From positions 1 through 64,000 of the forward strand of contig CAVSDF010000008.1 of the NCBI GenBank assembly GCA_963726715.1: DNA of 64,000 nt, given 5' to 3'. This document shows, piece by piece, positions 39,352 through 47,963 of the stretch. The notes beneath the pieces are model-generated. The model had not been told where the DNA came from. It did not search any database and saw only the letters and a program-made list of their open reading frames with translations. Numbering within the stretch: the first letter of the stretch is position 1; each line of letters opens with the position of its first letter. The position numbers and the translations under genes are program-made. The stretch comes from CAVSDF01 sp963726715 (GTDB lineage Bacteria > Bacteroidota > Rhodothermia > Rhodothermales > BA12).

Positions 39352-40277
39352 GGCGCTCGGCGATGGGAACGGCCCAGGAACAGACCGACCGGTCGGAAGG
39401 CCAGGGAGGCAGCCGGGAGACCGTTCGGTCGGATGGAGCGTCGGGTGCGTCGCCGGAGGAGGGCGTCGCCTATCAGGGGCGGCCGGGGGCGTTCGGGGAC
39501 GGCGCGGCGCGGCGCGTGGGTGGGGCAGGGGAGGAGACGGTGCCGTGCGCGACGTTCGAGGCGGTCGTCGAGGCGCTCGTGTCGGGGCGGGTGCGGCGGG
39601 GGGTGCTGCCGGTCGTCAACGTGCTCGCGGGCGGTGTCGGCGCGGCGCTCGATCTGGTGGCGGCGCGGGGCGATGTGGCGGTCGTCGGCGCGGTGACGGT
39701 GCCGGTCGTGCTCGCGCTCATCGCGCCGCCGGGCGTGGGGATGGAGGCGGTCCGGCGCGTCCGCTCGCACCCGGTCGCGCTCGCGCAGTGCCGCGGCTTC
39801 TTCGGCGCCCATCCACAGATCGAGGCGGTCGCCGATTTCGACACCGCCGGGGCCGTCGAGGCGGTCGTCGCCGAGAACCGGGGCGTCGAGGCGGCGCTCG
39901 CGCACATCGACGCGGCGCGCGTCTACGGTGGATGCGTGCTCGCCCGCGCCGTGCAGGATCACCCCGCCAACGCGACGCGCTTCCTCGTCCTCGCCCGCAC
40001 CGCCGACGCGCCGCCCGCGCCAGACGCATCGACCGACACGGCCGCCGTCGCCGTCTGGACCGGCCCCGACGCGGGTCTCGGCGCCGTCCTCACCGCGCTC
40101 GCCGCTGCCGGATGGCGCCTCGCGCACATCGAGCGCCGTCCCGCGCCCGAGCTTCTTCCGCCGGATGCAGCGGCGACCGGCGCCGCTCCACCCGGACGCT
40201 TCGTGCTCGAACTCGTCGGCACCGGTGCCCTGCCGCACGTTCCGGACCTCGTCGTCCGGGGTGCCTACGCTGCGTGA
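39348..40277 (+). CDS. pheA: Prephenate dehydratase with atypical active-site motif
   Basis: This catalyses prephenate to phenylpyruvate in phenylalanine synthesis. From GTG 39348, 309 residues. After an N-terminal tail of about 45 residues comes VAYQGRPGAFGDGAARRVGG (start of the PDT fold), RSHPVALAQCRGFFGAHPQ, the catalytic Thr motif NATRFLVLA, and a degenerate ACT domain (DAGLGAVLTALAAAGWRLAH, IERRP in place of ESRP). The canonical PIENSxxG motif is replaced by PVVNVLAGGVGAALDL, so the conserved Asn-Ser pair is lost. The tail is encoded by two GACCGNNCGGTC dyads (TDRSEG, TVRSDG) and looks inserted. ATG 39363 is an alternative start. It is coupled to aroQ. Confidence 0.8.
   Translation: MRRSAMGTAQEQTDRSEGQGGSRETVRSDGASGASPEEGVAYQGRPGAFGDGAARRVGGAGEETVPCATFEAVVEALVSGRVRRGVLPVVNVLAGGVGAALDLVAARGDVAVVGAVTVPVVLALIAPPGVGMEAVRRVRSHPVALAQCRGFFGAHPQIEAVADFDTAGAVEAVVAENRGVEAALAHIDAARVYGGCVLARAVQDHPANATRFLVLARTADAPPAPDASTDTAAVAVWTGPDAGLGAVLTALAAAGWRLAHIERRPAPELLPPDAAATGAAPPGRFVLELVGTGALPHVPDLVVRGAYAA
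39383..39394. repeat. GACCGNNCGGTC dyad in pheA N-terminal tail (1)
   Basis: GACCGACCGGTC, perfect dyad, read in frame as T-D-R-S. It is paired with the copy 36 bp downstream. Confidence 0.7.
39419..39430. repeat. GACCGNNCGGTC dyad in pheA N-terminal tail (2)
   Basis: GACCGTTCGGTC, perfect dyad, read in frame as T-V-R-S. Confidence 0.7.
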
Positions 40278-40389
40278 TCGGGCGGGCGGGGCGTTGTCTT
40301 CGCGGGGAGTGGGGAGACGCGGGCGTAACATTCGCGCCGCCCCTCCGTGCAAGCTTGCCACGATCTCTCCCGACGGCCCTTCCCGACCG

Positions 40390-41868
40390 ATGCTGCTTCG
40401 ATGGCTTGCCGCCCCTCTGGTTCTCCCGGCGTTTGCCGCCGCGCTCGCGCTGCCCGCCGCCGCGCAGACGCCGACCACGCCCCCGGCCGACCGATCGGTC
40501 TTCGATGAGCCGCGGCCCACGGCGGGCGCGACGCTTGGCGTTCTCTCTGGTGATTCGCTGACGATCACGCTCGACGAGGCCCTCCGGCGGGCGCTCCGCG
40601 AGAACCTGACGCTCACCCGCGCCGACCTCACGGCGGCGCAGCAGAACGTCGCGCTCTCGCAAGCCCGCGTCGCCCTCCGCCCGACGTTGGCCATCGGCGG
40701 CGGGACCGGTCAGTCGTTCGGACGCTCGTTTCAGGAGCTCCAACTCGTCAGCGGCGCCACGACGACGATCAACACCGGCGTGTCGGCCAACCTGACGATC
40801 TTCGACGGCGGACGCGCGCGCGTCGAAACGGCGCAGGCGCTCGCCGGGGTCGCCGCGGCGGGCTTCAACCGCAGCCGCATCGAGCAGACCGTCGTTTTCA
40901 ACGTCGTGCAGGCGTTCGTGACGGTGCTCGTGCGCCGCCAGACGCTCGACCTCCAGCAGCAGGCACTCGCCGACCAGCGTGAGACGCTCGGCCGCATCGT
41001 CGCGCTCATCGAGGCCGGGGCGCGGCCCGAAGCCGACCGCTACCCGCTCGACGCCGAACTCGCGCAGGCGCAGTACAATGTCGTCACCGCCGAGCGCGAC
41101 GCGGCGCAGGGCGACCTCGACCTCGTGCGCCTGCTCCGCCTCGACCCGCGCGGCGACTACCGCTTCGTCGCCCCCGACGTGTCGGCCTTCGCCGGAACGA
41201 CCGACGCGTCCACGATTGCCTTCGAAGACCTCGTTGCTCGCGCCCTCGGCGCCCGCACCGACGTGCAGGCGCTCGACGCCAACGTGCGCGCCGCCGAGCA
41301 GGCCGCGCGGCTCGTGCGCGTCGGGTTGCAGCCGCGCATCAGCGCGTCGTTCCAGTACGGCACATCGGCGGCGAGCGGCTACTCGCGCACCTCGATCAAC
41401 CCGGCGACGGGCCAGTTCCAGAGCGTTCCGGCGAGCTTCTTCGAGCAGCTCGACCTGCGCCGCAGCGGCAATTTCGGCCTCAATTTGTCGCTTCCGATCT
41501 TCGACGGCGGCCAGGCCCGCGTCTCACGCACCCGTGCCCGCCTCGCCATCGACGACGCGCGCCTCTCGGCCGCTGAGCGCCGCGACGAGGTCGCCACGCA
41601 GGTGCGGCAGGCGCTCCTCGACATCCGCGCCGCCGAGAGCCAGGTGGCGAGTTCCGAGGTGCAGGTGACCGCCGCCGAACGCGCCCTCACCGCCGCCGAA
41701 GACCGCTACCGCTTCGGCATCGGCACCGTCTACGACATCGCGCAGGCCCGCTCGGCGCTCCTGCGCGCCCGCAGTGCCCTCCTCACCGCCCGCACGACGC
41801 GGCTCGTGCAGGGCCGCGTCCTCGACTTCCAGACCGGCACGCTCGACGTGAGCACGTTCGCCCGCTGA
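40390..41868 (+). CDS. TolC-family outer-membrane efflux protein
   Basis: A 492-residue outer-membrane channel. Signal peptide LRWLAAPLVLPAFAAALALP with cleavage after AAAQ. Two homologous OEP repeats follow: ITLDEALRRALRENLTLTRA with LTAAQQNVALSQARVALRPT and SANLTIFDGGRARVE; then FEDLVARALGARTDVQALDA with RLVRVGLQPRISASF and LSLPIFDGGQARVSRTRA. The long helices are heptad-rich in Ala/Arg/Gln. It should form the trimeric exit duct for the HlyD-type adaptor and ABC ATPase encoded next. One GACCGNNCGGTC dyad lies in the codons just after the signal peptide (ADRSVFDE). Confidence 0.93.
   Translation: MLLRWLAAPLVLPAFAAALALPAAAQTPTTPPADRSVFDEPRPTAGATLGVLSGDSLTITLDEALRRALRENLTLTRADLTAAQQNVALSQARVALRPTLAIGGGTGQSFGRSFQELQLVSGATTTINTGVSANLTIFDGGRARVETAQALAGVAAAGFNRSRIEQTVVFNVVQAFVTVLVRRQTLDLQQQALADQRETLGRIVALIEAGARPEADRYPLDAELAQAQYNVVTAERDAAQGDLDLVRLLRLDPRGDYRFVAPDVSAFAGTTDASTIAFEDLVARALGARTDVQALDANVRAAEQAARLVRVGLQPRISASFQYGTSAASGYSRTSINPATGQFQSVPASFFEQLDLRRSGNFGLNLSLPIFDGGQARVSRTRARLAIDDARLSAAERRDEVATQVRQALLDIRAAESQVASSEVQVTAAERALTAAEDRYRFGIGTVYDIAQARSALLRARSALLTARTTRLVQGRVLDFQTGTLDVSTFAR
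40489..40500. repeat. GACCGNNCGGTC dyad at the 5' end of the tolC-like gene
   Basis: GACCGATCGGTC, perfect dyad, 99 bp after the start codon, in codons for the linker behind the signal peptide. Confidence 0.65.
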
Positions 41869-41892
41869 GACGCGCCCGCTGCTGCCTCTTCC

Positions 41893-41904
41893 GACCTTTC
41901 GGTC
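41893..41904. promoter_or_regulatory. Degenerate GACCGNNCGGTC site between tolC-like and hlyD-like genes
   Basis: GACCTTTCGGTC differs at one position from the dyad consensus and lies 25 bp after the tolC-like stop codon, 80 bp before the next start. Confidence 0.4.
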
Positions 41905-41983
41905 TGTTTCGCTTCCCCCGCGCCCCCTGCGGCGCATCGGCCTCTCTGCCGACCCTTCTCCCGGCACTTCCGTCCTCGCTTCG

Positions 41984-43438
41984 ATGACCCGCTCGACCAA
42001 ACGCCTTCTCATTTTCGGACTGATCGGTCTCGTTCTTCTCGTCGCCGTCGTTGTTGCCCTCGGGGCGCTCTTCGGCGGCGACGGCCCCTCGACATCGGTC
42101 GAGACGGCGGCGGCGCAGACGCGCACGATCACGCAGGTCGTCACCGCGTCCGGCCGCATCGAACCGGCCACCGAGGTCACCATTTCCCCGGATGTTTCGG
42201 GCGAGATCGTCGAACTGACCGTCAAGGAGGGCGACGATGTCGTGGCCGGGCAGGTGCTCGCGCGCATCCGCCCGGACCTGTACGCGGCGCAGATCGACCA
42301 GCTCTCGGCGGGCGTGCAGCAGTCGGAGGCGGGCGTCGGCCAGGCGTCGGCGGGCGTCGCGCAGGCCGAGGCCAACGTGGCGCAGGCGGAGGCGGGGCTT
42401 GCGCGGGCCGAGCAGGACTTCGCGCGGATCCGGCAGCTCTTCGAGCGTGGCCTCGTCGCGCGGTCGGAGTACGAGACGGCGCAGGTGGCGGTCCGGACGC
42501 AGACGGCAGGCGTTCGCGCGGCTCAGGCGGCGGTCGCGTCGTCTCGGGCCGGCGTCGGGCAGGCGCGCTACGGCGTGACGGGCGCGCGGGCACGCCTCGC
42601 GGAGGTGCAGAACCAGATCAGCCGCACGACGGTCACCGCTCCGATGTCGGGCACGGTCTCGATGCTCGACGTCGAACTCGGCGAGCGCGTCGTCGGCACG
42701 AGCCAGATGGCGGGGACGCCGATGATGCGGATCGCGCGCCTCGAAGCGATGGAACTCGTCGTCGATGTCAACGAAAACGATGTCGTCAACGTGTCGGTCG
42801 GCGACACGGCGCGCATCGAAGTCGACGCCTTCACCGACCGCCCGCTCCACGGCATCGTGACCGAGATCGCCCAGTCGGCGCGCGGCGCGGGCGGCGCGGT
42901 CCTGACGGGCGCGACGAGCGTGACGACGTTTCAGGTGCGCGTGCGCGTCGAGACGAGCGCGGCGTCGGCGTCGGTCGGCGGGGCGCTGTCGCCCGAGGTA
43001 TCTGCGCGGCCCGATCCGTCGGTGCGCCTGCGCCCGGGGATGAACGGCACCGTGGACATCTTCACGCGCTCGGTGCGCGGCGTGGCGGCGGTGCCGCTCA
43101 GCGCGGTCACGGTGCGCGACCTCAACGCCGTCCGCCGCGACACCTCGAGCGCGGGCAGGCGCCGGTCGCGCCGCAGCGCCAGCAGCACCAGTGGTGGCAC
43201 CGCCGCCGTCGGCACGCCCGAGGTGGAGGACATCAAGAAAGTCGTCTTCGTCGTCCGCGACGGCAAGGCGCAGATGGTGACGGTCGAGACGGGCCTCGAC
43301 GACCGCACGTGGATCGAGATCCGCCGGGGCCTGCGCACGGGCGACATCGTCGTCACGGGCCCCTACGGCACCGTCAGCCGCACGCTCGCGCCGGGCGAGC
43401 GCGTCCGCATCTCCAACGACGCCGCGAAGACCGACTGA
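41984..43438 (+). CDS. HlyD/MacA-type periplasmic adaptor subunit
   Basis: A 484-residue membrane-fusion protein. One N-terminal helix (LLIFGLIGLVLLVAVVVALG) anchors it in the inner membrane. Then come the first lipoyl half (RIEPATEVTISPDVSGEIVE, VKEGDDVVAGQVLARI), a long coiled-coil hairpin with repeated Q-A-x-A-x-V/G units (about residues 95-205), the second lipoyl half (TTVTAPMSGTVSMLDVELGE), a beta-barrel domain and the membrane-proximal domain (RLRPGMNGTVDIFTRSVRGV). A Ser/Arg-rich insertion (RRRSRRSASSTSGG) interrupts the last domain. It should link the MacB-type ABC system to TolC. It ends with a GACCG-N6-CGGTC dyad over its stop codon. Confidence 0.93.
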   Translation: MTRSTKRLLIFGLIGLVLLVAVVVALGALFGGDGPSTSVETAAAQTRTITQVVTASGRIEPATEVTISPDVSGEIVELTVKEGDDVVAGQVLARIRPDLYAAQIDQLSAGVQQSEAGVGQASAGVAQAEANVAQAEAGLARAEQDFARIRQLFERGLVARSEYETAQVAVRTQTAGVRAAQAAVASSRAGVGQARYGVTGARARLAEVQNQISRTTVTAPMSGTVSMLDVELGERVVGTSQMAGTPMMRIARLEAMELVVDVNENDVVNVSVGDTARIEVDAFTDRPLHGIVTEIAQSARGAGGAVLTGATSVTTFQVRVRVETSAASASVGGALSPEVSARPDPSVRLRPGMNGTVDIFTRSVRGVAAVPLSAVTVRDLNAVRRDTSSAGRRRSRRSASSTSGGTAAVGTPEVEDIKKVVFVVRDGKAQMVTVETGLDDRTWIEIRRGLRTGDIVVTGPYGTVSRTLAPGERVRISNDAAKTD

Positions 43439-43444
43439 TCGGTC
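43429..43444. promoter_or_regulatory. GACCG-N6-CGGTC dyad over the hlyD-like stop codon
   Basis: GACCGACTGATCGGTC has the same half-sites as the 12-bp dyad but a 6-nt spacer; the TGA stop codon lies inside. It is paired with the exact dyad at 43487. Confidence 0.45.
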
Positions 43445-43486
43445 GGAATCCTCCGCCTCGCCGGTCCTGGCATCCCCACGCTTTCC

Positions 43487-43498
43487 GACCGTTCGGTC
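43487..43498. promoter_or_regulatory. GACCGNNCGGTC dyad upstream of ABC ATPase gene
   Basis: GACCGTTCGGTC, perfect dyad, 22 bp before ATG 43521; a good position for an operator or for a leader hairpin. Confidence 0.5.
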
Positions 43499-43520
43499 GT
43501 TTCCTGCTTTCACGCCCGCC

Positions 43521-44252
43521 ATGTCGATGATCCGCGTCGAAGACGCTCACAAGTCCTACCAGATGGGCGACCAGCTCGTGCGGGCGCTCGACGGCGTGGA
43601 CTTCCGCGTCGAAGAGGGCGAGTACGTGGCGATCATGGGGCCGTCGGGGTCGGGCAAGTCGACGCTGATGAACCTGCTCGGCTGCCTCGACACGCCCTCG
43701 AAGGGGGCGTACTGGCTCAACGGGCAGAACGTGGCCGAAATGCGCGACGACGACCTCGCGAGCGTGCGCAACAAGGAGATCGGTTTCATCTTCCAGACCT
43801 TCAACCTGCTGCCGCGCGTCGACTGCCTCGCCAACGTCGAGCTTCCGCTCGTCTACGCGGGCGTGCCGCGGGCGGAGCGGCGCGCACGGGCTGCCGAGGC
43901 GCTGACGTCGGTCGGGCTGGGCGACCGGCAGCACCACCGCCCGAACGAACTCTCCGGCGGCCAGCGGCAGCGCGTCGCCGTGGCGCGGGCACTCGTCACC
44001 CGTCCGTCGATCCTCCTCGCCGACGAGCCGACGGGCAACCTCGATTCGAAGACGAGCGAGGACATCATGCGCCTCTTCGAGCAGCTCTACCGCAAGGGCC
44101 ACACGATCCTCGTCGTCACGCACGAGGACGACATCGCCCAGCACGCGCGCCGCATCCTGCGCCTGCGCGACGGTCTGGTGGAGAGCGACGAGCCCGTCGC
44201 CGCCCCGACGCTCGCGGATGCCGACGTGAGCGGCTCGGTGATGATCGCGTGA
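43521..44252 (+). CDS. MacB/LolD-type ABC transporter ATP-binding protein
   Basis: A 243-residue ATPase. Walker A GPSGSGKST, Q-loop region EIGFIFQTFNLLPR, signature LSGGQRQRVAVARAL, Walker B ILLADEPTGNLD and switch His in VVTHEDDIAQHARRI are all present. FNLLPR and TGNLDS are typical of the MacB/LolD/FtsE branch, which drives mechanotransmission rather than classical import. It follows the TolC- and HlyD-type genes on the same strand, so together they look like a MacAB-TolC exporter, but the permease subunit (the FtsX-like membrane part) is absent: 617 bp of gene-free DNA and then nrdJ follow. The permease may be encoded elsewhere. Confidence 0.95.
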   Translation: MSMIRVEDAHKSYQMGDQLVRALDGVDFRVEEGEYVAIMGPSGSGKSTLMNLLGCLDTPSKGAYWLNGQNVAEMRDDDLASVRNKEIGFIFQTFNLLPRVDCLANVELPLVYAGVPRAERRARAAEALTSVGLGDRQHHRPNELSGGQRQRVAVARALVTRPSILLADEPTGNLDSKTSEDIMRLFEQLYRKGHTILVVTHEDDIAQHARRILRLRDGLVESDEPVAAPTLADADVSGSVMIA

Positions 44253-44410
44253 TGGAGCCGGTCTGATCCCAGCCTCGGTTCCGGTGCGCGTCGGCGTCCG
44301 CGGATTGCATCGGTGATGGATCAACGGGCGGGTCGGAGGGCGCCCTGTCAGGTTGCGAGGCCGACGGGGGTATCGCCGGGCCGCCGCACATCGCCGCGCG
44401 ATGATGCCCG

Positions 44411-44438
44411 GTAGGGGTGGGGTTCAACCCCTCCCGTG
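44411..44438. repeat. GTAGGGG-type hairpin, variant copy
   Basis: GGTAGGGGTGGGGTTCAACC followed by CCTCCCG folds as a GGGxGGGGTT/AACCCCTCCC hairpin; related to the GTAGGGGCGGGT family at 6417, 23153 and 30492. Confidence 0.5.
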
Positions 44439-44564
44439 CGGCCTCTGTCGTGTGTGCCCGCCGTGTCCAAGCGGTGAGAGTCGCCAGGCATGGACGAGGG
44501 CGTTTGCGCGCAGCGGAATTCTTAACACCGCACGTCGCGCTCGAATGGGACCGTTATCGGCGTG

Positions 44565-44573
44565 TTATCCACA
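44565..44573 (+). promoter_or_regulatory. DnaA box (consensus)
   Basis: TTATCCACA is an exact match to the TTATNCACA consensus, about 300 bp upstream of nrdJ. Such a 9-mer is not expected by chance in 70% GC intergenic DNA. Confidence 0.6.
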
Positions 44574-44719
44574 GTCGATGTGTGCGGTCGGGGGTCTGTG
44601 GATGTCCAGTCGAGCAGGATAACGGTCTGAACCGGACGGCGAGAGCGCTTGAAAGCCCTGGGATGGCCGATCTGTGTGATGACCGTTATGATATGGAGTC
44701 TACACGATGTTGTCCACGG

Positions 44720-44728
44720 TGTGGATAA
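44720..44728 (-). promoter_or_regulatory. DnaA box (consensus), opposite orientation
   Basis: TGTGGATAA is the exact complement of TTATCCACA, 142 bp before the nrdJ start codon, directly preceded by the degenerate box TTGTCCACG. Confidence 0.6.
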
Positions 44729-44869
44729 AAAGGGTTCGGATGTGGAGGCGTGACAGGCGAGATTGCGGCCCGCCCGCTTCCGAACGTGTTGACGAACCTG
44801 TCACGCGACCTTCATGTGACGCGCGAAGTGTCTGCCCGCTCCCGATCCATCCAACCGCCCCGACCTGCC

Positions 44870-47800
44870 ATGCCGGACGTCTCCAAAGGCCTCTCCATCT
44901 CCCGCACCTTCACCGCCGACGGTGCCGGCTCGCCCTTCGACACGGTCGTCTGGGAGCGCCGCGACGCCGTCATCAAGGGGATGGGCGGCAAGACGATCTT
45001 CGAGCAGATCGGCGTCGAGTTTCCGGCCTCGTGGAGCGTCCTCGCCACCAACGTCGTCGCCTCCAAGTACTTCTACGGCGACATCAGCCGCGCGGGCGTG
45101 GCGCCCGAAGACGGCGGGCGCGAGTCGAGCCTGCGGCAGCTCATCCACCGCGTCACCCGCACCATCGCCGACTGGGGCGTCGAGGGCGGCTACTTCGCCA
45201 CGAAGGCCGACGGCGAGCGCTTCTACGACGAACTGACGTACTGCTGCCTCCACCAGATCGGCGCCTTCAACAGCCCCGTCTGGTTCAACGTCGGCCTGCA
45301 CCAGCAGTACGGCGTCCGCGACAGCGGCGGCAAGACGATCTCCGGCTGGAACGAGGCCGCCCGCGAGGCCGTCCCGGTCGACCCGTACGAGCGCCCGCAG
45401 GCGTCGGCGTGCTTCATCATCTCGGTCGAGGACTCGATCGACGACATCTGGCAGCTGATGGGCGAGTCGGCGCGGCTCTTCAAGTACGGCTCGGGCGTGG
45501 GCGCGGACTGGTCGAAGCTGCGCTCGTCGCACGAGAAGCTCTCCGGCGGCGGCATTCCGTCGGGTCCGGTCTCGTTCATGAAGGTGCAGGACGCGACCGG
45601 GGGCACGATCAAGAGCGGCGGCAAGACGCGCCGCGCGGCCATCATGCAGACGCTCAAGGTGGGCCACCCGGACGTGATGGAGTTCATCACGGCCAAGCAG
45701 GAGGAGGAGAAGAAGGCGTGGGCGCTCATCGAGCAGGGCTACGACGGCTCGTTCAACGGCCCGGCCTACGGCTCCGTCGCCTTCCAGAACGTCAACCAGA
45801 GCGTCCGCCTCGACGACGCCTTCATGACCGCCTGCGCCGACGGCACCGACTTCGGCCTCCGCGCGATCACATCGGGCGAAGTCGTCGAGACCGTCGACGC
45901 GACCTCGATGCTCCGCGCCATCTCCGAGGGCACGCACATCTGCGGCGATCCCGGCGTGCAGTACGAGGACACGATCCAGCGCTGGCACACCTGCAAGAAC
46001 AGCGGCCCGATCAACTCGAGCAATCCATGCAGCGAGTACATGTTCGTGGACGATAGCGCGTGCAACCTCGCATCGCTGAACCTGCGGACATTCCAGCGTG
46101 CCGACGGCTCGTTCGATGTCGAGCGGTACCGGGCGGCAGCGCGGCTGTACATCACGGCGATGGACATTCTCGTCGACAACGCCGGCTATCCCTCGAAGGG
46201 CATCGCCGAGAACAGCCACCGCTTCCGCCCGCTCGGCCTCGGTTTCGCCAACCTCGGCGCGCTCCTGATGTCGATGGGCCTCGCCTACGACTCCGACGAG
46301 GGCCGCTCGGTCGCCGCCGCGCTCATGGCCATCGAGCACTGCGAGGCCTACGCCCGCAGCGCCGAGATCGCGGGCATCAAGAAGATCGGCCCGTTCGAGG
46401 GCTTCGAGGCCAACCGCGAGCCGATGCTCGCCGTCATGCGGATGCACCAGGCGGCCGTCGCCGACATCCACGTGTCGTGCCCGGACGACCTCCGGCAGGC
46501 CGCGCAGGAGTCCGCCGACCGCATGGTCGCGCTCGGCGAGCAGCTACGGCTACCGCAACGCGCAGGCGACCGTGCTCGCGCCGACCGGCACCATCGCCTT
46601 CATGATGGACTGCGACACGACCGGCATCGAGCCCGACATCGCGCTCGTCAAGTACAAGCTCCTCGCCGGCAAGGGCGAGGGGATGCTCAAGATCGTCAAC
46701 CAGACCGTCCCGCAGGCGCTCGAAACGCTCGGCTACACCGCCGCCGAGGCCGCCGTCATCCTCGCCCACATCGACGCGAACGACACCATCGAGGGCGCGC
46801 CGGGCCTGCGCGACGAGCACCTGAGCGTCTTCGACTGCGCCTTCAAGCCCTTCAACGGCACGCGGGCCATCGGCTACCGCGGGCACGTGCTGATGATGTC
46901 CGCCTGCCAGCCGTTCATCTCCGGCGCCATCTCCAAGACCGTCAACCTGCCCGAAACGGCGACCGTCGAGGAGATCATGGAGACGTACGCGGAGGGGTGG
47001 CGCCTCGGCCTCAAGGCCGTCGCCATCTACCGCGAGAACTCGAAGCGCTCGCAGCCGCTCTCGACCAAGGAAGGCGGCAACACGAAGGGAAAGACCGTTC
47101 GGTCGGACGAGGTCGTGGAGGATACTGTCGAGGAGACCGAACGGTCGGAAACCGTCCACGCGTCGGGCGATGGGTCGGCGGTGCGCATCGCCGAGCCGGG
47201 GAACGCGGAGCCGATCGTGATCGAGCGGATCGTGGAGACGGTCGTCTTCCGGCCCGTCCGCACGCGCCTCCCCGACGAGCGGCCGAGCGTGACGCACAAG
47301 TTCTCGATCGCAGGCCACGAGGGCTACCTCCACATCGGCCTCTACCCGGAGTCGCGGATGCCGGGCGAGATCTTCGTGACGATGGCCAAGCAGGGATCGA
47401 CGATCTCGGGCCTCATGGACGCCTTCGCCACCTCGATCTCCATCGCGCTCCAGTACGGCGTGCCGCTCGGCGATCTCGTGAGCAAGTTCTCGCACATGCG
47501 CTTCGAGCCGTCGGGCTTCACGAACAACCGCTCGATCCCGGTCGCGAAGAGCCTGATGGACTACATCTTCCGCTACCTCGGCGCCAAATTCCTCGACGCC
47601 CCCGTGGAGGCGGATGCCGGCGTGGCGGTGGTCCCTACGCGGTCCGCTGACGCCGCCCCGGCGCTCGGCGGCCTCGCCTCCCTCGTCTCCGACGCCCACC
47701 CCGACCTCTTCGCCGTCAACGACGCCGCGCGCCAGCCCGTCGATGTGCTCATCGGCGGCACGGTCGAGCAGTTCCTCTCCTCCACCGGCGCCGCACCGAC

Positions 47801-47924
47801 GCCGACCTCGACGTTCCAGAACCAGGCCGACAGCCCGCCCTGCTACGTCTGCGGCACGATCACCGTCCGCGCCGGCGCCTGCTACGCCTGCCCCTCGTGC
47901 GGCGCCTCGAACGGCTGCGGGTGA
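44870..47924 (+). CDS. nrdJ: Adenosylcobalamin-dependent ribonucleotide reductase, class II (one frameshift)
   Basis: It makes deoxyribonucleotides with a B12-generated thiyl radical. About 1017 residues after joining. Key features in order: TVVWERRDAVIKGMGGKTIF, the redox Cys in RPQASACFIISVEDS, the substrate loop FKYGSGVGADWSKLRSSHEK, the active-site NPCSEYMFVDDSACNLASLN, then from about 46543 in a new frame YRNAQATVLAPTGTIAFMMD and CDTTGIEPDIALVKYK, and the Cys-rich zinc-ribbon tail CYVCGTITVRAGACYACPSC. An insert of about 45 residues at 47090-47200 (TVRSDE ... TERSETVHASG) contains two GACCGNNCGGTC dyads in frame. The start is ATG 44870. DnaA boxes upstream suggest coupling to replication. 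An IS982 copy is inserted just after the stop. Confidence 0.95.
47093..47104. repeat. GACCGNNCGGTC dyad inside nrdJ (1)
   Basis: GACCGTTCGGTC, perfect dyad, read in frame as K-T-V-R-S in a low-complexity linker. Confidence 0.7.
47135..47146. repeat. GACCGNNCGGTC dyad inside nrdJ (2)
   Basis: GACCGAACGGTC, perfect dyad, in frame as E-T-E-R-S, 42 bp after the first copy. Confidence 0.7.
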
Positions 47925-47941
47925 TTCTGCTCCTCCCCTCC

Positions 47942-47963
47942 ACTAACACGGGCTGTGCTATGC
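47942..47963. repeat. IS982 element left end: target duplication plus inverted repeat
   Basis: ACTAAC (47942-47947) is the 6-bp target duplication; ACGGGCTGTGCTATGC (47948-47963) is the left terminal repeat, matching the right end in 15 of 16 positions. Confidence 0.85.

Larger units (their letters stand above)
44253..44869. other. Gene-free region upstream of nrdJ with DnaA boxes
   Basis: No coding frame is supported in these 617 bases, which are less GC-rich than the genes around. It contains two perfect DnaA boxes in opposite orientation (44565 and 44720), two 7/9 matches (44597-44605, 44710-44718), and the element GACCGTTAT at about 44549 and 44684 with its complement ATAACGGTC at about 44619. 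A half copy of the ACCTGTCAGGT repeat (44344-44354) and a GTAGGGGTGGGG-type hairpin (about 44411-44438) lie in the first part. It is probably the regulatory region of nrdJ; an origin function cannot be excluded. Confidence 0.55.

Noticed and set aside
44253..44869. NrdR boxes before nrdJ
   Set aside because: The best candidates (for example TACACGATGTTGT) do not match the ACACWATATATWGTGT consensus, and no correctly spaced pair exists.
44253..44869. Chromosomal origin of replication
   Set aside because: Only two perfect DnaA boxes, no clear AT-rich unwinding repeats, and no dnaA, dnaN or parAB genes nearby; kept only as an alternative.
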